Source: Alphaproteobacteria bacterium (GTDB taxonomy: Bacteria > Pseudomonadota > Alphaproteobacteria > Rhizobiales > Beijerinckiaceae). Taken from it: DNA of 46,754 bases. The translations under genes and the position numbers were made by a program. Shown one piece after another: positions 34,073-41,656 of the stretch (positions are counted from its first letter, which is position 1; every line of letters starts with the position of its first letter). The stretch spans positions 1-46,754 of the forward strand of contig JAJPHH010000118.1 in the NCBI GenBank assembly GCA_021325385.1. Direction: 5' to 3'. A model generated the notes under the pieces. It saw only the letters and a list, made by a program, of their open reading frames with translations. It made no database searches and was not told the origin of the DNA.

Positions 34073-35010
34073 GCGCGGTTCTGCAATTCCTGAAAGCGAG
34101 GACGATCGTCGCGCTGATTCTGCTGCTGGCGCTCTTTCTCATCGGCATCGAACTGGTGCGGCCGGGCACGGTGACGCCGCTCTGGGCGTCGAACGCGCTG
34201 CTCTTCGCCGCGCCGCTCGCGATCATGGGCGCGGGCCAGACCCTGGTCATGCTCACCGGCGGCATCGATCTTTCCGTCGCCAGCGTCGCCACCGGCGCGG
34301 CTTATCTTCTCGCGACCAACGCCTCGTCAGGCGATTTCTCCGCGATCGCGTTGGCGCTGGCGCTCGGCCTCGTCGTCGGCGCGGTCAACGGCGTCGGCGT
34401 CGCGCTGTTGCGCGTCCAGCCGCTGATCATGACGCTCGGCACCGGCCTGATGACCGGCGGCGCGATGATCGTCTACAGCCAGCAAATGCTGGCGAGCCAG
34501 CCGCATGTGCCGGCGATCATCCAAACGCTCGGCGCCGGCAAGATTTTCAGCCTGGTCCCGGTCGACCTGTTTCTCTGGATCGCGGTCGGCGCGCTCATGC
34601 TCTATGGCCTCAATCGAACCGGCTTCGGCCGCCTGATCTTCGCGGTCGGCGACAACCGCGAAGCCTGTCACCTTGCCGGCATTCGCGTCTGGCGGGTTCT
34701 GTTCGTCGACTATTTGCTCTGCGCCCTATTCGCCGCGATCGCCGGCCTCGTCCTTGTCGGCGGGACCAACGCGGCCGATCTCAGCCTCGCCGATTCCTAT
34801 TTGCTGCCCTCCGTCGCTTGCGTGATCATCGGCGGCACCTCGATCTTCGGCGGGCGCGGCGGCTATTCCGGCACGATTGTCGGCGCGCTGATCTTGACCG
34901 CGCTTACCAGCCTCTTGACGCTGCTCGACGTCGCCGAGCCGCTCAAGCAGATCCTCTACGGCGCCATCATCCTGTCGCTCGCCGCCGCCTATGCGCGGCT
35001 GACGGAATAG
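34069..35010 (+). CDS. Sugar ABC transporter permease 2
   Basis: 313 residues from the ATG at 34069, overlapping permease 1 by ATGA. RbsC-like with MLTGGIDLSVASVATGA, AVNGVGVALLRVQPLIMTLGTG and FAVGDNREACHLAGIRV. Last gene of the rightward operon. No terminator with a T run was seen directly after it; the following 790 bases are non-coding. Confidence 0.92.
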   Translation: MSAVLQFLKARTIVALILLLALFLIGIELVRPGTVTPLWASNALLFAAPLAIMGAGQTLVMLTGGIDLSVASVATGAAYLLATNASSGDFSAIALALALGLVVGAVNGVGVALLRVQPLIMTLGTGLMTGGAMIVYSQQMLASQPHVPAIIQTLGAGKIFSLVPVDLFLWIAVGALMLYGLNRTGFGRLIFAVGDNREACHLAGIRVWRVLFVDYLLCALFAAIAGLVLVGGTNAADLSLADSYLLPSVACVIIGGTSIFGGRGGYSGTIVGALILTALTSLLTLLDVAEPLKQILYGAIILSLAAAYARLTE

Positions 35011-35081
35011 GGGGCGCGCCCTCTCGCCCAATCGCCGGCTTTACGTTCCGCGCGCGCGTCGTATGATGACCGCAGCGGGCG

Positions 35082-35210
35082 TTGCACGCGCTCGCTCAGT
35101 TCGCCGAGCAAGTCGCCAGCATTACGGCGATCAATCCTCACACAGTCAAGTTCGCCCTCTCCGGGTCGTATGCGCCGTTTCTCGGCGCGCTGGTTCCCCT
35201 GACCGTACTC
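35082..35210 (+). pseudogene. Fragment resembling a peptide-type ABC binding protein (SBP_bac_5)
   Basis: The plus-strand reading here gives ITAINPHTVKFALSGSYAPFL, close to the conserved segment of family 5 solute-binding proteins (DPHTVxFxLxxPYAPFL). Nothing before or after in this frame continues the family. If correct, it is a relic of a lost peptide/nickel-type transporter gene. The stretch is short, so chance resemblance is possible. Confidence 0.35.
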
Positions 35211-35447
35211 GATCGCTCGAAGGTACGACCTCGAGCAATCGCTTGGCCGCCTTGTCGAGCGCGCCGACAAAGCCGGGAATGCGCGCGCCGGACGAGACGA
35301 GCCGGTCTTGGGCGCGGTCAGCATGACGCGCGACCTCTCCGTCTTAGTCGGACACGACGCGGCCGTCCGGTCCGGACCTCGGCAGAACGCGCCGCCATTC
35401 GTCTAATTCGGCTGCGTCCCGCGCCGACCTCTCGTACGTCTCTCTCG

Positions 35448-35515
35448 CCAAATTTTTCCAAATCCATATTTCCGCGAATCGGGACTTTTCAATGGGTTAG
35501 CGTGCAAAAAATTTG
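35448..35515. repeat. AT-rich island with inverted repeat CCAAATTTTT/AAAAATTTGG
   Basis: Perfect 10-base arms at 35448-35457 and 35506-35515 with 48 bases between. TTTGGAAAAA is read on both strands here and resembles the operator core of the 27.9-28.1 kb control region. No gene start lies nearby. Confidence 0.5.
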
Positions 35516-35573
35516 GAAAAAAATTCACTTCGACGCCGCTCCTGGAGCAAGTTGTCTTCAGGCGCACCTCTAC

Positions 35574-35653
35574 GTCATGCGAGCAAAGCGAAGCCGTCCA
35601 GGAGTCGTCGAGGCTCCTGGATCGCCTTGTCGCTTCGCTTCTTGCAAGGACGT
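35574..35653. repeat. Dispersed imperfect palindrome (GCGAGCxAAGCGAAGC type)
   Basis: TGCGAGCAAAGCGAAGCCGTCCAGGAG pairs with CTCCTGGATCGCCTTGTCGCTTCGCTTCTTGCA. The pattern (CATTGCGAGCGAAGCGAAGCAATCCAGG in relatives) is a familiar intergenic repeat of Alphaproteobacteria. A half copy lies at 37592-37627. Confidence 0.65.
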
Positions 35654-35797
35654 TCATGGCGATACGAGCCATACGCAATTCTTTCAAAGGCGGATCATAC
35701 ATCGGATTGCGGCTTTTGGACAGAAATAGTTCGCGGCTGAGACCCGTCCATGGCGAATCACACCGATGGATCAATGCGTTGCAACCGGCGGCGGGAA

Positions 35798-36802
35798 CTA
35801 TTGCGGGTCGCCGGCGTTGTCGCGGCGCGACGGCGGATGCGCCTTGCGCCAATGCTCGGCGATGTCGCGGCCGGTGCAGAACCAGACGCGGTCGCGTTTC
35901 GCCGCATAGTCGAGGAACTTGATCAGCCCCGCCGCCTTGCCTGGCCGGCCGATCAGCCGGTCATGCAGCGCCACGCTCATGATCTTCGGCCGCTCGGCGC
36001 CTTCCTCGTAGAGCAAATCGAAGCAATCGATCATGTATCGGGCGAATTCGTCGGCGGTGCTGAAGCCGGTGTTGCGGTCGAAACGGTTGTCGTTGGTTTC
36101 GAGCGAATAGGGGATGACGAGGTGATCGTGATCGCCCACGCGAACCCAGAAGGGCAGCTCGTCGCCGAGATAGTCGCGGTCGTACCAGAAGCCGCCATGC
36201 TCGACCAGGAGCCGGCGCGTATTGACGCTCGGCCGGCCGTTGAACCAGCCGACGGGAGGCGCGCCGGTCAACTTCTTGATCGCGGCGACGGCGCGCTTGA
36301 TATGCTCGCGCTCCTCGTCTTCCTTCATCTGGTGATAATCGAGCCAGCGCCAGCCATGGCTGACGATCTCGTGTCCGTCTTCGATGAAGGCGCGCGTCAG
36401 TTCGGGGCACATCTCCAAGCCGCGGGCGACGCCGAGCACGCTGATTTTCACGCCGAAACGCTTGAAGATGCGCAGCAGCCGCCAGCAGCCGACGCGCGGC
36501 CCGTATTCGAAGACCGATTCGACCAGCGGGCTACGCCGGCCGGCATAAGCTGGAAAGCCGATATCGGTGAGCAGGTCCTCCGAATGCGCGTCGCCCTCCA
36601 AGATCGAATGCTCGCCGCCGGCCTCGACATTGAGATTGAAATTGACGGCGATCCGCGCGTCGCCCGGCCAGCGCGCGTGCGGCGGGTCGGCGCCGTAGCC
36701 GAGAAAGTCGCGCGGCGGGCCAGGGTCGGGGCGCCGCGAGGCTGGCGCAGCCGTGACCTTGCCGCGGACAACACGCCGGGTATCGCGCTTGCGCAGAGCC
36801 AT
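35798..36802 (-). CDS. puuE: Allantoinase PuuE (polysaccharide deacetylase-like)
   Basis: 334 residues from the ATG at 36802, with GGAGGGAG 7 bases upstream. The segment PRDFLGYGADPPHARWPGDARIAVNFNLNVEAGGEHSILEGD is the hallmark of PuuE, the metal-independent allantoinase that opens allantoin to allantoate. Later motifs are EIVSHGWRWLDYH, GWFNGRPSVNTRRLL and ALHDRLIGRPGK. It would feed the allantoate amidohydrolase encoded at 2787. Other members of the family hydrolyse related cyclic amides. It stands alone here, next to a broken isochorismatase-type gene and repeats, so this part of the purine locus has probably been rearranged. Confidence 0.88.
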   Translation of the reverse strand: MALRKRDTRRVVRGKVTAAPASRRPDPGPPRDFLGYGADPPHARWPGDARIAVNFNLNVEAGGEHSILEGDAHSEDLLTDIGFPAYAGRRSPLVESVFEYGPRVGCWRLLRIFKRFGVKISVLGVARGLEMCPELTRAFIEDGHEIVSHGWRWLDYHQMKEDEEREHIKRAVAAIKKLTGAPPVGWFNGRPSVNTRRLLVEHGGFWYDRDYLGDELPFWVRVGDHDHLVIPYSLETNDNRFDRNTGFSTADEFARYMIDCFDLLYEEGAERPKIMSVALHDRLIGRPGKAAGLIKFLDYAAKRDRVWFCTGRDIAEHWRKAHPPSRRDNAGDPQ

Positions 36803-37347
36803 CCGCTTCTCCCTCCGCTTTGTCGTACCGGCCGCCCCGTGTCATTCCCGCGCAAGCGGGAATCCAGAGGAGCGCCGCGCGAGTTTATTCGCGGGCTTCC
36901 GACGAGCGAGACTCAGAAACGAGCACGCTCAAGAAAGCAAATCCCAAACACCGCGGTGCCATCGAGGCGGGCGCGCCTCAGGGCCAAGCCGGCTTCGCCG
37001 GTCGCTCCGCTCCGCTTCGCGAGCCTTGACCCCCGCCCGCCTCGATGGCCTTTTGCAACCAAGCCGTTTTGCTGACCGAAACGGCCGAACGGCCGGTTTC
37101 GGCAGCAAAACCTCTTGGTCGCCAATAGCCACGCCGAGCGGTCGCCGTCACCCAAAGGGGCGGAGCGCAAGCGAAGCACCCGCCATGGCGCCGCGCGGGC
37201 GGATATCGTTTCGCGTGTACATTTGTGGCGCCATGGCGGGTTGACGGCGATCGGGCGGCGTGGCGCCGCGGTGTTGAAAGCAAGCCAAACCGCCGGACCG
37301 AGGCGCAGTCCTTTCCCCGGACAGCCCAGCGTTTGCGCGGGAATGAC
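36803..37347. repeat. Palindrome-rich segment bounded by a 15-base inverted repeat
   Basis: GTCATTCCCGCGCAA (36841-36855) and its exact reverse complement (37333-37347) bound about 507 bases. Inside lie a 16-base inverted repeat (36958-36973 with 37034-37049), a long hairpin (37056-37122) and a perfect 14-base inverted repeat CCCGCCATGGCGCC/GGCGCCATGGCGGG (37179-37192 with 37227-37240). No transposase or credible gene is inside. GTCATTCCCGC...GCGGGAAT is itself a common dispersed palindrome. The right end abuts the truncated isochorismatase gene. Confidence 0.65.
37056..37122. repeat. Long nested hairpin
   Basis: Arms ACCAAG / CTTGGT (outer), TTTTGCTG (37067-37074) / CAGCAAAA (37103-37110), CCGAAAC (37076-37082) / GTTTCGG (37096-37102) and GGCC / GGCC around GAAC. 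This is a near-continuous stem of about 25 pairs. Confidence 0.75.
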
Positions 37348-37513
37348 ACTGAGCCGAAGGCGAGGCGGTCGATGTTGGGGACGACCTCGCGCGCGGCGCG
37401 AATTTCGGCGATCGCGCCGGGCGCGGCGAAGCCGGTCTGCACGTCGACGACGAGGAGCGGTCTTGCTCGGCTCGATCGCGGACGAAAGACTGCACGCGGC
37501 CGCGCTGGGACAT
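37348..37513 (-). pseudogene. Truncated, frameshifted isochorismatase-type cysteine hydrolase
   Basis: From an ATG at 37513 the minus strand reads MSQRGRVQSF, then in a second frame AIEPSKTA, then in a third LVVDVQTGFAAPGAIAEIR and AAREVVPNIDRLA. Joined, these give the N-terminal ~50 residues of an isochorismatase-like hydrolase, with the catalytic Asp in VVDVQ. Two single-base shifts break the frame, and homology stops exactly where the palindrome-rich segment begins (37347). The C-terminal two thirds, with the catalytic Cys, are missing. In puuE neighbourhoods such hydrolases can take part in ureide breakdown; here it is dead. Confidence 0.65.
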
Positions 37514-37591
37514 GTCGACCACCTGCCGAGCAATATTCGATGTACTTGCTTCATCTCCCTTATCCGCCGTCGTGCAGGAGGCGCAGCCGTC

Positions 37592-37627
37592 CGTCGCACT
37601 GCGAGCGAAGCAAAGCAATCCAGTCAT
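37592..37627. repeat. Half copy of a dispersed repeat
   Basis: CACTGCGAGCGAAGCAAAGCAATCCAG matches one arm of the repeat at 35574-35653 and the common alphaproteobacterial intergenic element. Confidence 0.55.
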
Positions 37628-37653
37628 GCGGCGCCGGGACCGAGGATGTTAGG

Positions 37654-38664
37654 CTAGAACTTCAGCACGATCTTGCCGAAATGCTTGCCTTCACGCATGT
37701 ATTCGAGCGCGGCGCGGGCCTCGGTCCAGGGAAAGACGCGGTCGACGACGGGCCGCATCCGGTGCAGCGCGATGGCGCGGTTCATGTGATCGAAGGATTC
37801 GCGCGAGCCGATCGGAATGCCGCGCACAATTGCGCGCTTATAGAGAATTTCCAGCGGGTTCATTTCGCCCTGCTTGCTGCCGACATAGCCGATCATGTGG
37901 ATCTGCCCGCCCATGCGGATCGCCTGCAGCGATTGCATGAAACTGCCCGGCCCGCCGACCTCGACGACATGGTCGATTCCGCGCCCGCCATTGAGCCTGC
38001 GAACTTCCGCATGCCAGACCGGCGTCTTGACGTAATTGATCCCATGCGTCGCGCCGAGGCCCTTTGCACGTTCGAGCTTGGCGTCGCTGCTCGAGGTGAC
38101 GATCGTACGCGCGCCGAACATGGCGGCGAATTGCAGCGCAAAGATCGAGACGCCGCCGGTTCCCTGCGCCAGCACGGTCTCGCCGGCCTTCAAACGGCCC
38201 TCGCTGACCAGCGCCTGCCAGGCGGTCAGCGCGGCGCAGGGCAAAGTCGAGGCCTCCTCGTCGCTCAAGTGCTCGGGCGCGTGCACCAAGCCTTGCTGAT
38301 CGAGGCGGACATATTCCTGGAGCATGCCGTCGAGATCGCCGCCGAGCTGGCCGATGCTTTCGGTCTGATCGAAATCGCCGCCGAGCCAGCTCTGCCAGAA
38401 CGTGCCCATCACGCGATCGCCGATCTTGGCGCGGGTCACGCCCTCGCCGATTGCGACCACCTCGCCGACGCCGTCCGACGTCGGCACGAGCGGCAGCGGA
38501 AATTTATAGGGATACGTCCCGGCGACCATGTCGGTGTCGCGGTAGTTCAGCGAGACGGCGCGCGTGCGGATCACCACTTCGCCGCGCCGCGGCTTCGGCT
38601 CCGGCCGATCGACAAGTTTCAGATGGTCGAGTCCAAACTGGCCGTCGATCACAATCGCTTTCAT
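37654..38664 (-). CDS. Zinc-independent alcohol dehydrogenase / quinone oxidoreductase family (MDR)
   Basis: 336 residues from the ATG at 38664, with GGAGGAG 5 bases upstream. Medium-chain dehydrogenase: N-terminal GroES-like domain (LNYRDTDMVAGTYP), TSDGVGEVVAIGEGV, then Rossmann domain with LAQGTGGVSIFALQFAAMFGA (nucleotide loop near 165-185) and VEVGGPGSF. It lacks the Cys/Glu set for catalytic zinc and the four-Cys structural site, so it belongs with the quinone oxidoreductase/zinc-free branch. It is probably NADPH dependent. It stands alone; its substrate cannot be told. Confidence 0.87.
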   Translation of the reverse strand: MKAIVIDGQFGLDHLKLVDRPEPKPRRGEVVIRTRAVSLNYRDTDMVAGTYPYKFPLPLVPTSDGVGEVVAIGEGVTRAKIGDRVMGTFWQSWLGGDFDQTESIGQLGGDLDGMLQEYVRLDQQGLVHAPEHLSDEEASTLPCAALTAWQALVSEGRLKAGETVLAQGTGGVSIFALQFAAMFGARTIVTSSSDAKLERAKGLGATHGINYVKTPVWHAEVRRLNGGRGIDHVVEVGGPGSFMQSLQAIRMGGQIHMIGYVGSKQGEMNPLEILYKRAIVRGIPIGSRESFDHMNRAIALHRMRPVVDRVFPWTEARAALEYMREGKHFGKIVLKF

Positions 38665-39065
38665 CGAGCTCCTCCCGCGCCAGTCGTCACAACTGAGCCA
38701 CATCGATCGCTGAAAGGGAAGATCGCGGCTGAAGCGAACGCGCCTTGCCCGGGCGATCGAAAATTCGGCGGTTGACGACGCATGAAAAGGCGCATCGCCT
38801 AATTCTTGTATTCCGGCGCCTCTCGGAGAACCAGTCCTCTCGCGCCGACCTATCCGATCGGATAAGGGCGCCAGCGTTCGGTTCCGTCGGCGCCTCTCCC
38901 AAACGGCGGCGTTCCTATCCGTCGGCGGACTTTTAGCCGGCTCGGGCCGCGCTTATCGTCGGTATGGCGGCGGCTGTTCGCAGGGCGCGGGACGCGGCGC
39001 GGCTATAGCCGGTGGCGGCGCGGGCGACAGTTTGTCCATGGCGGGCTCGAAGCCGGGAGGTTTGC
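38665..39065. other. Divergent gap upstream of the racemase/ABC operon
   Basis: About 400 bases with no supported gene. Contains a perfect 14-base palindrome (38851-38864) and a 10-base palindrome GGCTATAGCC (39001-39010), both possible operators. Promoters for the leftward dehydrogenase and the rightward operon should be here; a TTGACG at 38772-38777 has no good -10 partner. Confidence 0.45.
38851..38864. promoter_or_regulatory. Perfect palindrome TATCCGATCGGATA, candidate operator
   Basis: Fourteen bases of perfect dyad symmetry, AT-richer than its surroundings, in the gap between two divergent transcription units. Size and symmetry suit a dimeric regulator such as a GntR, TetR or MarR protein. 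No such regulator gene is adjacent. Confidence 0.45.
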
Positions 39066-39833
39066 ATGCCCATTCACGTTCGCGTCGTCACGCCGATCAC
39101 GACCGAAGGGTTCCGTACGTCCGAGGATGCGAAGCGCCTTTCGTCCGACGGCGTCGAGGTCGATTTCGTCAATATCGAAACAGGCCCGGCCTCGATCGAA
39201 TGCGATTACGAGATCATGCTCGCCCAGCCCGGGACGATCGCCAAGGCGATCGAAGCGGAGCGCGCAGGCGCCGACGCCGTGGTGATCGACTGCATGGGCG
39301 ATCCCGGCCTCAACGGCGCGCGCGAATGCGTGAGGATTCCGGTGCTCGGGCCGATGCAGACCGCGATGAGCGTGGCGGCGACGATCGGCCATAAGTTCAG
39401 CGTCGTCACCGTGCTGAGCCGCATTCTGCCGATGATCGAGACGCAAGCGGCGATCTACGGCATGACGGGAAAGCTCGCGTCGGCGCGGTCGGTCGACATC
39501 CCCGTTCTGGAGCTGGAGAAGGACCTTGCGGCGACGAAGCGCGCGTTGACCGCGCAGGCGAGAAAAGCCGTCGTCGAGGACCACGCCGACGTGATCATCT
39601 TCGGCTGCACCGGCATGCTCGGCTGCGCCGAGGCGGTTCGCGACGGCTTGCTGAGCGACGGTCTGGACGTTCCGGTGATCGATCCTGTGCCGATCGCGGT
39701 GAACGTCGCGGCGGCTTTGGTGCGATCGCGCCTGGCCCATAGCAAGCGGGCCTACCCGGCGCCGCCGAGCAAGAGAGTGGTCGGCTATGCCGGCATCGGC
39801 CTCGGCGTCGAAAACAGAGTTGCGGCGGAGTAG
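39066..39833 (+). CDS. Asp/Glu/hydantoin racemase family protein
   Basis: 255 residues from the ATG at 39066, with GGGAGG 5 bases upstream. The two catalytic cysteines of the family lie in VIDCMGDPGL (Cys76) and FGCTGML (Cys181); this arrangement matches hydantoin racemases, which interconvert D- and L-5-substituted hydantoins. GPMQTAMSVAA and VIDPVPIAV are further family segments. Cytoplasmic. It heads an operon with a polyamine-type importer, a hydantoinase-like gene and a DUF917 gene, so hydantoin or a related cyclic ureide is the likely substrate. Plain aspartate racemase activity is less likely. Confidence 0.87.
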   Translation: MPIHVRVVTPITTEGFRTSEDAKRLSSDGVEVDFVNIETGPASIECDYEIMLAQPGTIAKAIEAERAGADAVVIDCMGDPGLNGARECVRIPVLGPMQTAMSVAATIGHKFSVVTVLSRILPMIETQAAIYGMTGKLASARSVDIPVLELEKDLAATKRALTAQARKAVVEDHADVIIFGCTGMLGCAEAVRDGLLSDGLDVPVIDPVPIAVNVAAALVRSRLAHSKRAYPAPPSKRVVGYAGIGLGVENRVAAE

Positions 39834-39847
39834 GAGCCCCGAAGCCT

Positions 39848-40774
39848 TTGGCGACCGACATGACGATCGCGCCGGCGGCGGCGCAAGTCGCAAGCCGGCC
39901 GCAGCGGGGCGCGCCGGGGCTGGGACGCAACCGCCTCTGGCTGCTCGTCGCGCCGATGGCGGCGTTCTTTGCGCTGTTCTTCCTCGCGCCGGTTCTCTCG
40001 CTGCTCGCCGACGCGTTCGACAAGCCGAGGCCGGGCAGCGTCGCGCCGCACGGCGAGTTCGTGCTGACGAATTTCCAGCGCTTCTTCCATCTTGCGCAGT
40101 ACTACAATTCGGCCTTGCTGACGATCGAGATTTCCGTCGTTTCGTCGATTGTCGCCGCCATTCTCGGCTATCCGCTGGCCTTCGTCATCGCAAAGATCGA
40201 GCGCCCAGCTTGGAACACCTTGCTGATGATCCTGGTGCTCGCCTCGATGCAGCTCGACGGGGTGATCCGCCTTTACGGCATGATGGTGCTGCTTGGCGAC
40301 AACGGCCTGATCAACGGCACGTTGATCCGCTGGCATTATCTCGAAAAGCCGCTGCCGCTGATGTACAACACGTTCGGCGTGATCGTCGGCACGGTGCAGA
40401 TCACGCTGCCCTTCATGGTCCTGTCGCTGATCGGGGTCATCCGCAGCATTCATCCTTCCTTCGAGGAGGCGGCGCGCAGCTTGGGCGCGTCGCGCTGGCG
40501 CGCTTTTCGCGACATCACGCTGCCGCTGACCATGCCCGGCTTGCTCGCCGGCATGCTGCTCGTCTTCGCTCTGGCCAGCAGCAGCTACGTGGTCGCGGCG
40601 CTGATGGGCGGGTGGAAAGTCTGGACGCTGCCGATCCATATTTTCGAGCGGATTTCCAATAGCGGGCAATGGCAATTCGGCGCGGCGCTCTCGACCATCC
40701 TGTTCCTGATCAATATCAGCGCGGTGTTCGTCTACCAGATCGTCAGCGCGCGTTTGACCGGAGGGCGAACGTGA
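39848..40774 (+). CDS. ABC transporter permease 1 (PotB-like)
   Basis: 308 residues from TTG 39848, which has AGGAG 11 bases upstream; the ATG at 39860 is an alternative. Six helices; the coupling motif EEAARSLGASRWRAFRDITLPL (EAA loop) is intact near residues 208-230. PotB family of spermidine/putrescine-type importers, which also take up opines, amino acids and other cations. It overlaps the next permease by GTGA. Confidence 0.88.
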   Translation: MATDMTIAPAAAQVASRPQRGAPGLGRNRLWLLVAPMAAFFALFFLAPVLSLLADAFDKPRPGSVAPHGEFVLTNFQRFFHLAQYYNSALLTIEISVVSSIVAAILGYPLAFVIAKIERPAWNTLLMILVLASMQLDGVIRLYGMMVLLGDNGLINGTLIRWHYLEKPLPLMYNTFGVIVGTVQITLPFMVLSLIGVIRSIHPSFEEAARSLGASRWRAFRDITLPLTMPGLLAGMLLVFALASSSYVVAALMGGWKVWTLPIHIFERISNSGQWQFGAALSTILFLINISAVFVYQIVSARLTGGRT

Positions 40775-41587
40775 GCCGGCCGGTTCGCTTTCACTGGATC
40801 ATCTGGCTCGGCGCCGGGGCGGCGCTGGTGGTCCTGCTGCTGCCGGTCGTGATCGTCGTCCTGGCGGGATTGACCGCCGGCGAATACCTGACTTTCCCGC
40901 CGCAAGGCCTGTCGCTGCGCTGGGTGATCGACTTCCTGCGATCGCCGACTTTCTTTCCGGCCTATTTGTTCAGTCTCGAACTCGCCGCGATCACCATGGC
41001 CATCTCGACGATCATGGGCACGATGGCCGCCGTCTACTTGACGCGGACGAAGTTCAAGGGGGCCGCCACGATGCGCGGCCTGTTCATGTCGCCAATCGTC
41101 CTGCCGGGCCTCGTCCTCGGCCTGGCGCTGTATGTCTTCTACGTCACGACCGATATCGGCTTGGCGCGGACCTTCGGGCCTGCTGATCGGCCACGTTCTG
41201 GTCACGTCGCCTTTCGTGCTGGCGACGGTCTCGGCGTCGCTGGTCGGCTTCGACTTGTCCCTGGAGGAGGCGGCGCGCAGTCTCGGCGCGGGTCCGTTCC
41301 AGGCCTTCCGCCTGATCACGCTCAGGATCATTGCGCCGGCGGTGAGCGCCGGGTCGATCTTCGCCTTCATCATTTCGTTCGGCCAGTTCGATCTGTCGCT
41401 TTATCTCGGCACGCCGAATCTGACCAACCTGCCCTACGCGATGTACATATCGTTGCGCTACAAATTCGAGCCGACGGCGGCGGCCGCCGGCATTTTCGCG
41501 ATCGCCCTGGTCGTGGCGTCCATGGTTCTGTCGTCGCGGCTGGTGAATCTGGGCAGGCTGGTCGCGAACACCCGCTTGCGCTGGTGA
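40771..41587 (+). pseudogene. ABC transporter permease 2 (PotC-like), interrupted by a frameshift
   Basis: The GTG at 40771 overlaps permease 1. The frame reads normally to about residue 135 (YVFYVTTDIGLARTF), then shifts: the rest (GLLIGHVLVTSPFVLA, EEAARSLGAGPFQAFRLITL, to the stop at 41587) is in another frame. Removing one G from the GGG at 41176-41178 restores a full ~271-residue PotC-like protein with its EAA loop. All other residues look sound, so this is a very recent mutation, a mixed population or a sequencing error. Without it the importer would lack half its channel. Confidence 0.85.
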
Positions 41588-41656
41588 TCGGCGAAAGGCG
41601 CGAACAGGGCTTCCTTGAGCGGCGAATGGAAGATCACGGACTCTGGAGAGGGAGAC

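Larger units (their letters stand above)
35011..35797. other. 787-base non-coding, decayed stretch
   Basis: Lies between the transporter operon and the stop of puuE. It holds a fragment resembling a peptide-binding protein (35082-35210), an AT-rich island with a perfect 10-base inverted repeat (35448-35515) and a dispersed palindromic repeat (35574-35653). Remaining open frames are not supported. Confidence 0.5.

Noticed and set aside
36841..37347. CRISPR array or integron-like repeat array
   Set aside because: The repeats are inverted and of different sequences, with no regular direct repeats or spacers.
37225..38775. Long plus-strand open frame across the 37654-38664 dehydrogenase
   Set aside because: Antisense shadow of the dehydrogenase; no ribosome site or family signature.
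41170..41185. Programmed ribosomal frameshift in the PotC-like gene
   Set aside because: No slippery heptamer or downstream pseudoknot is evident, and permeases of this family are not known to use frameshifting; a simple indel is more likely.
41132..41587. Separate small permease gene starting at 41132
   Set aside because: Its first residues have no homology; the rest is the continuation of the PotC-like permease after a one-base shift.
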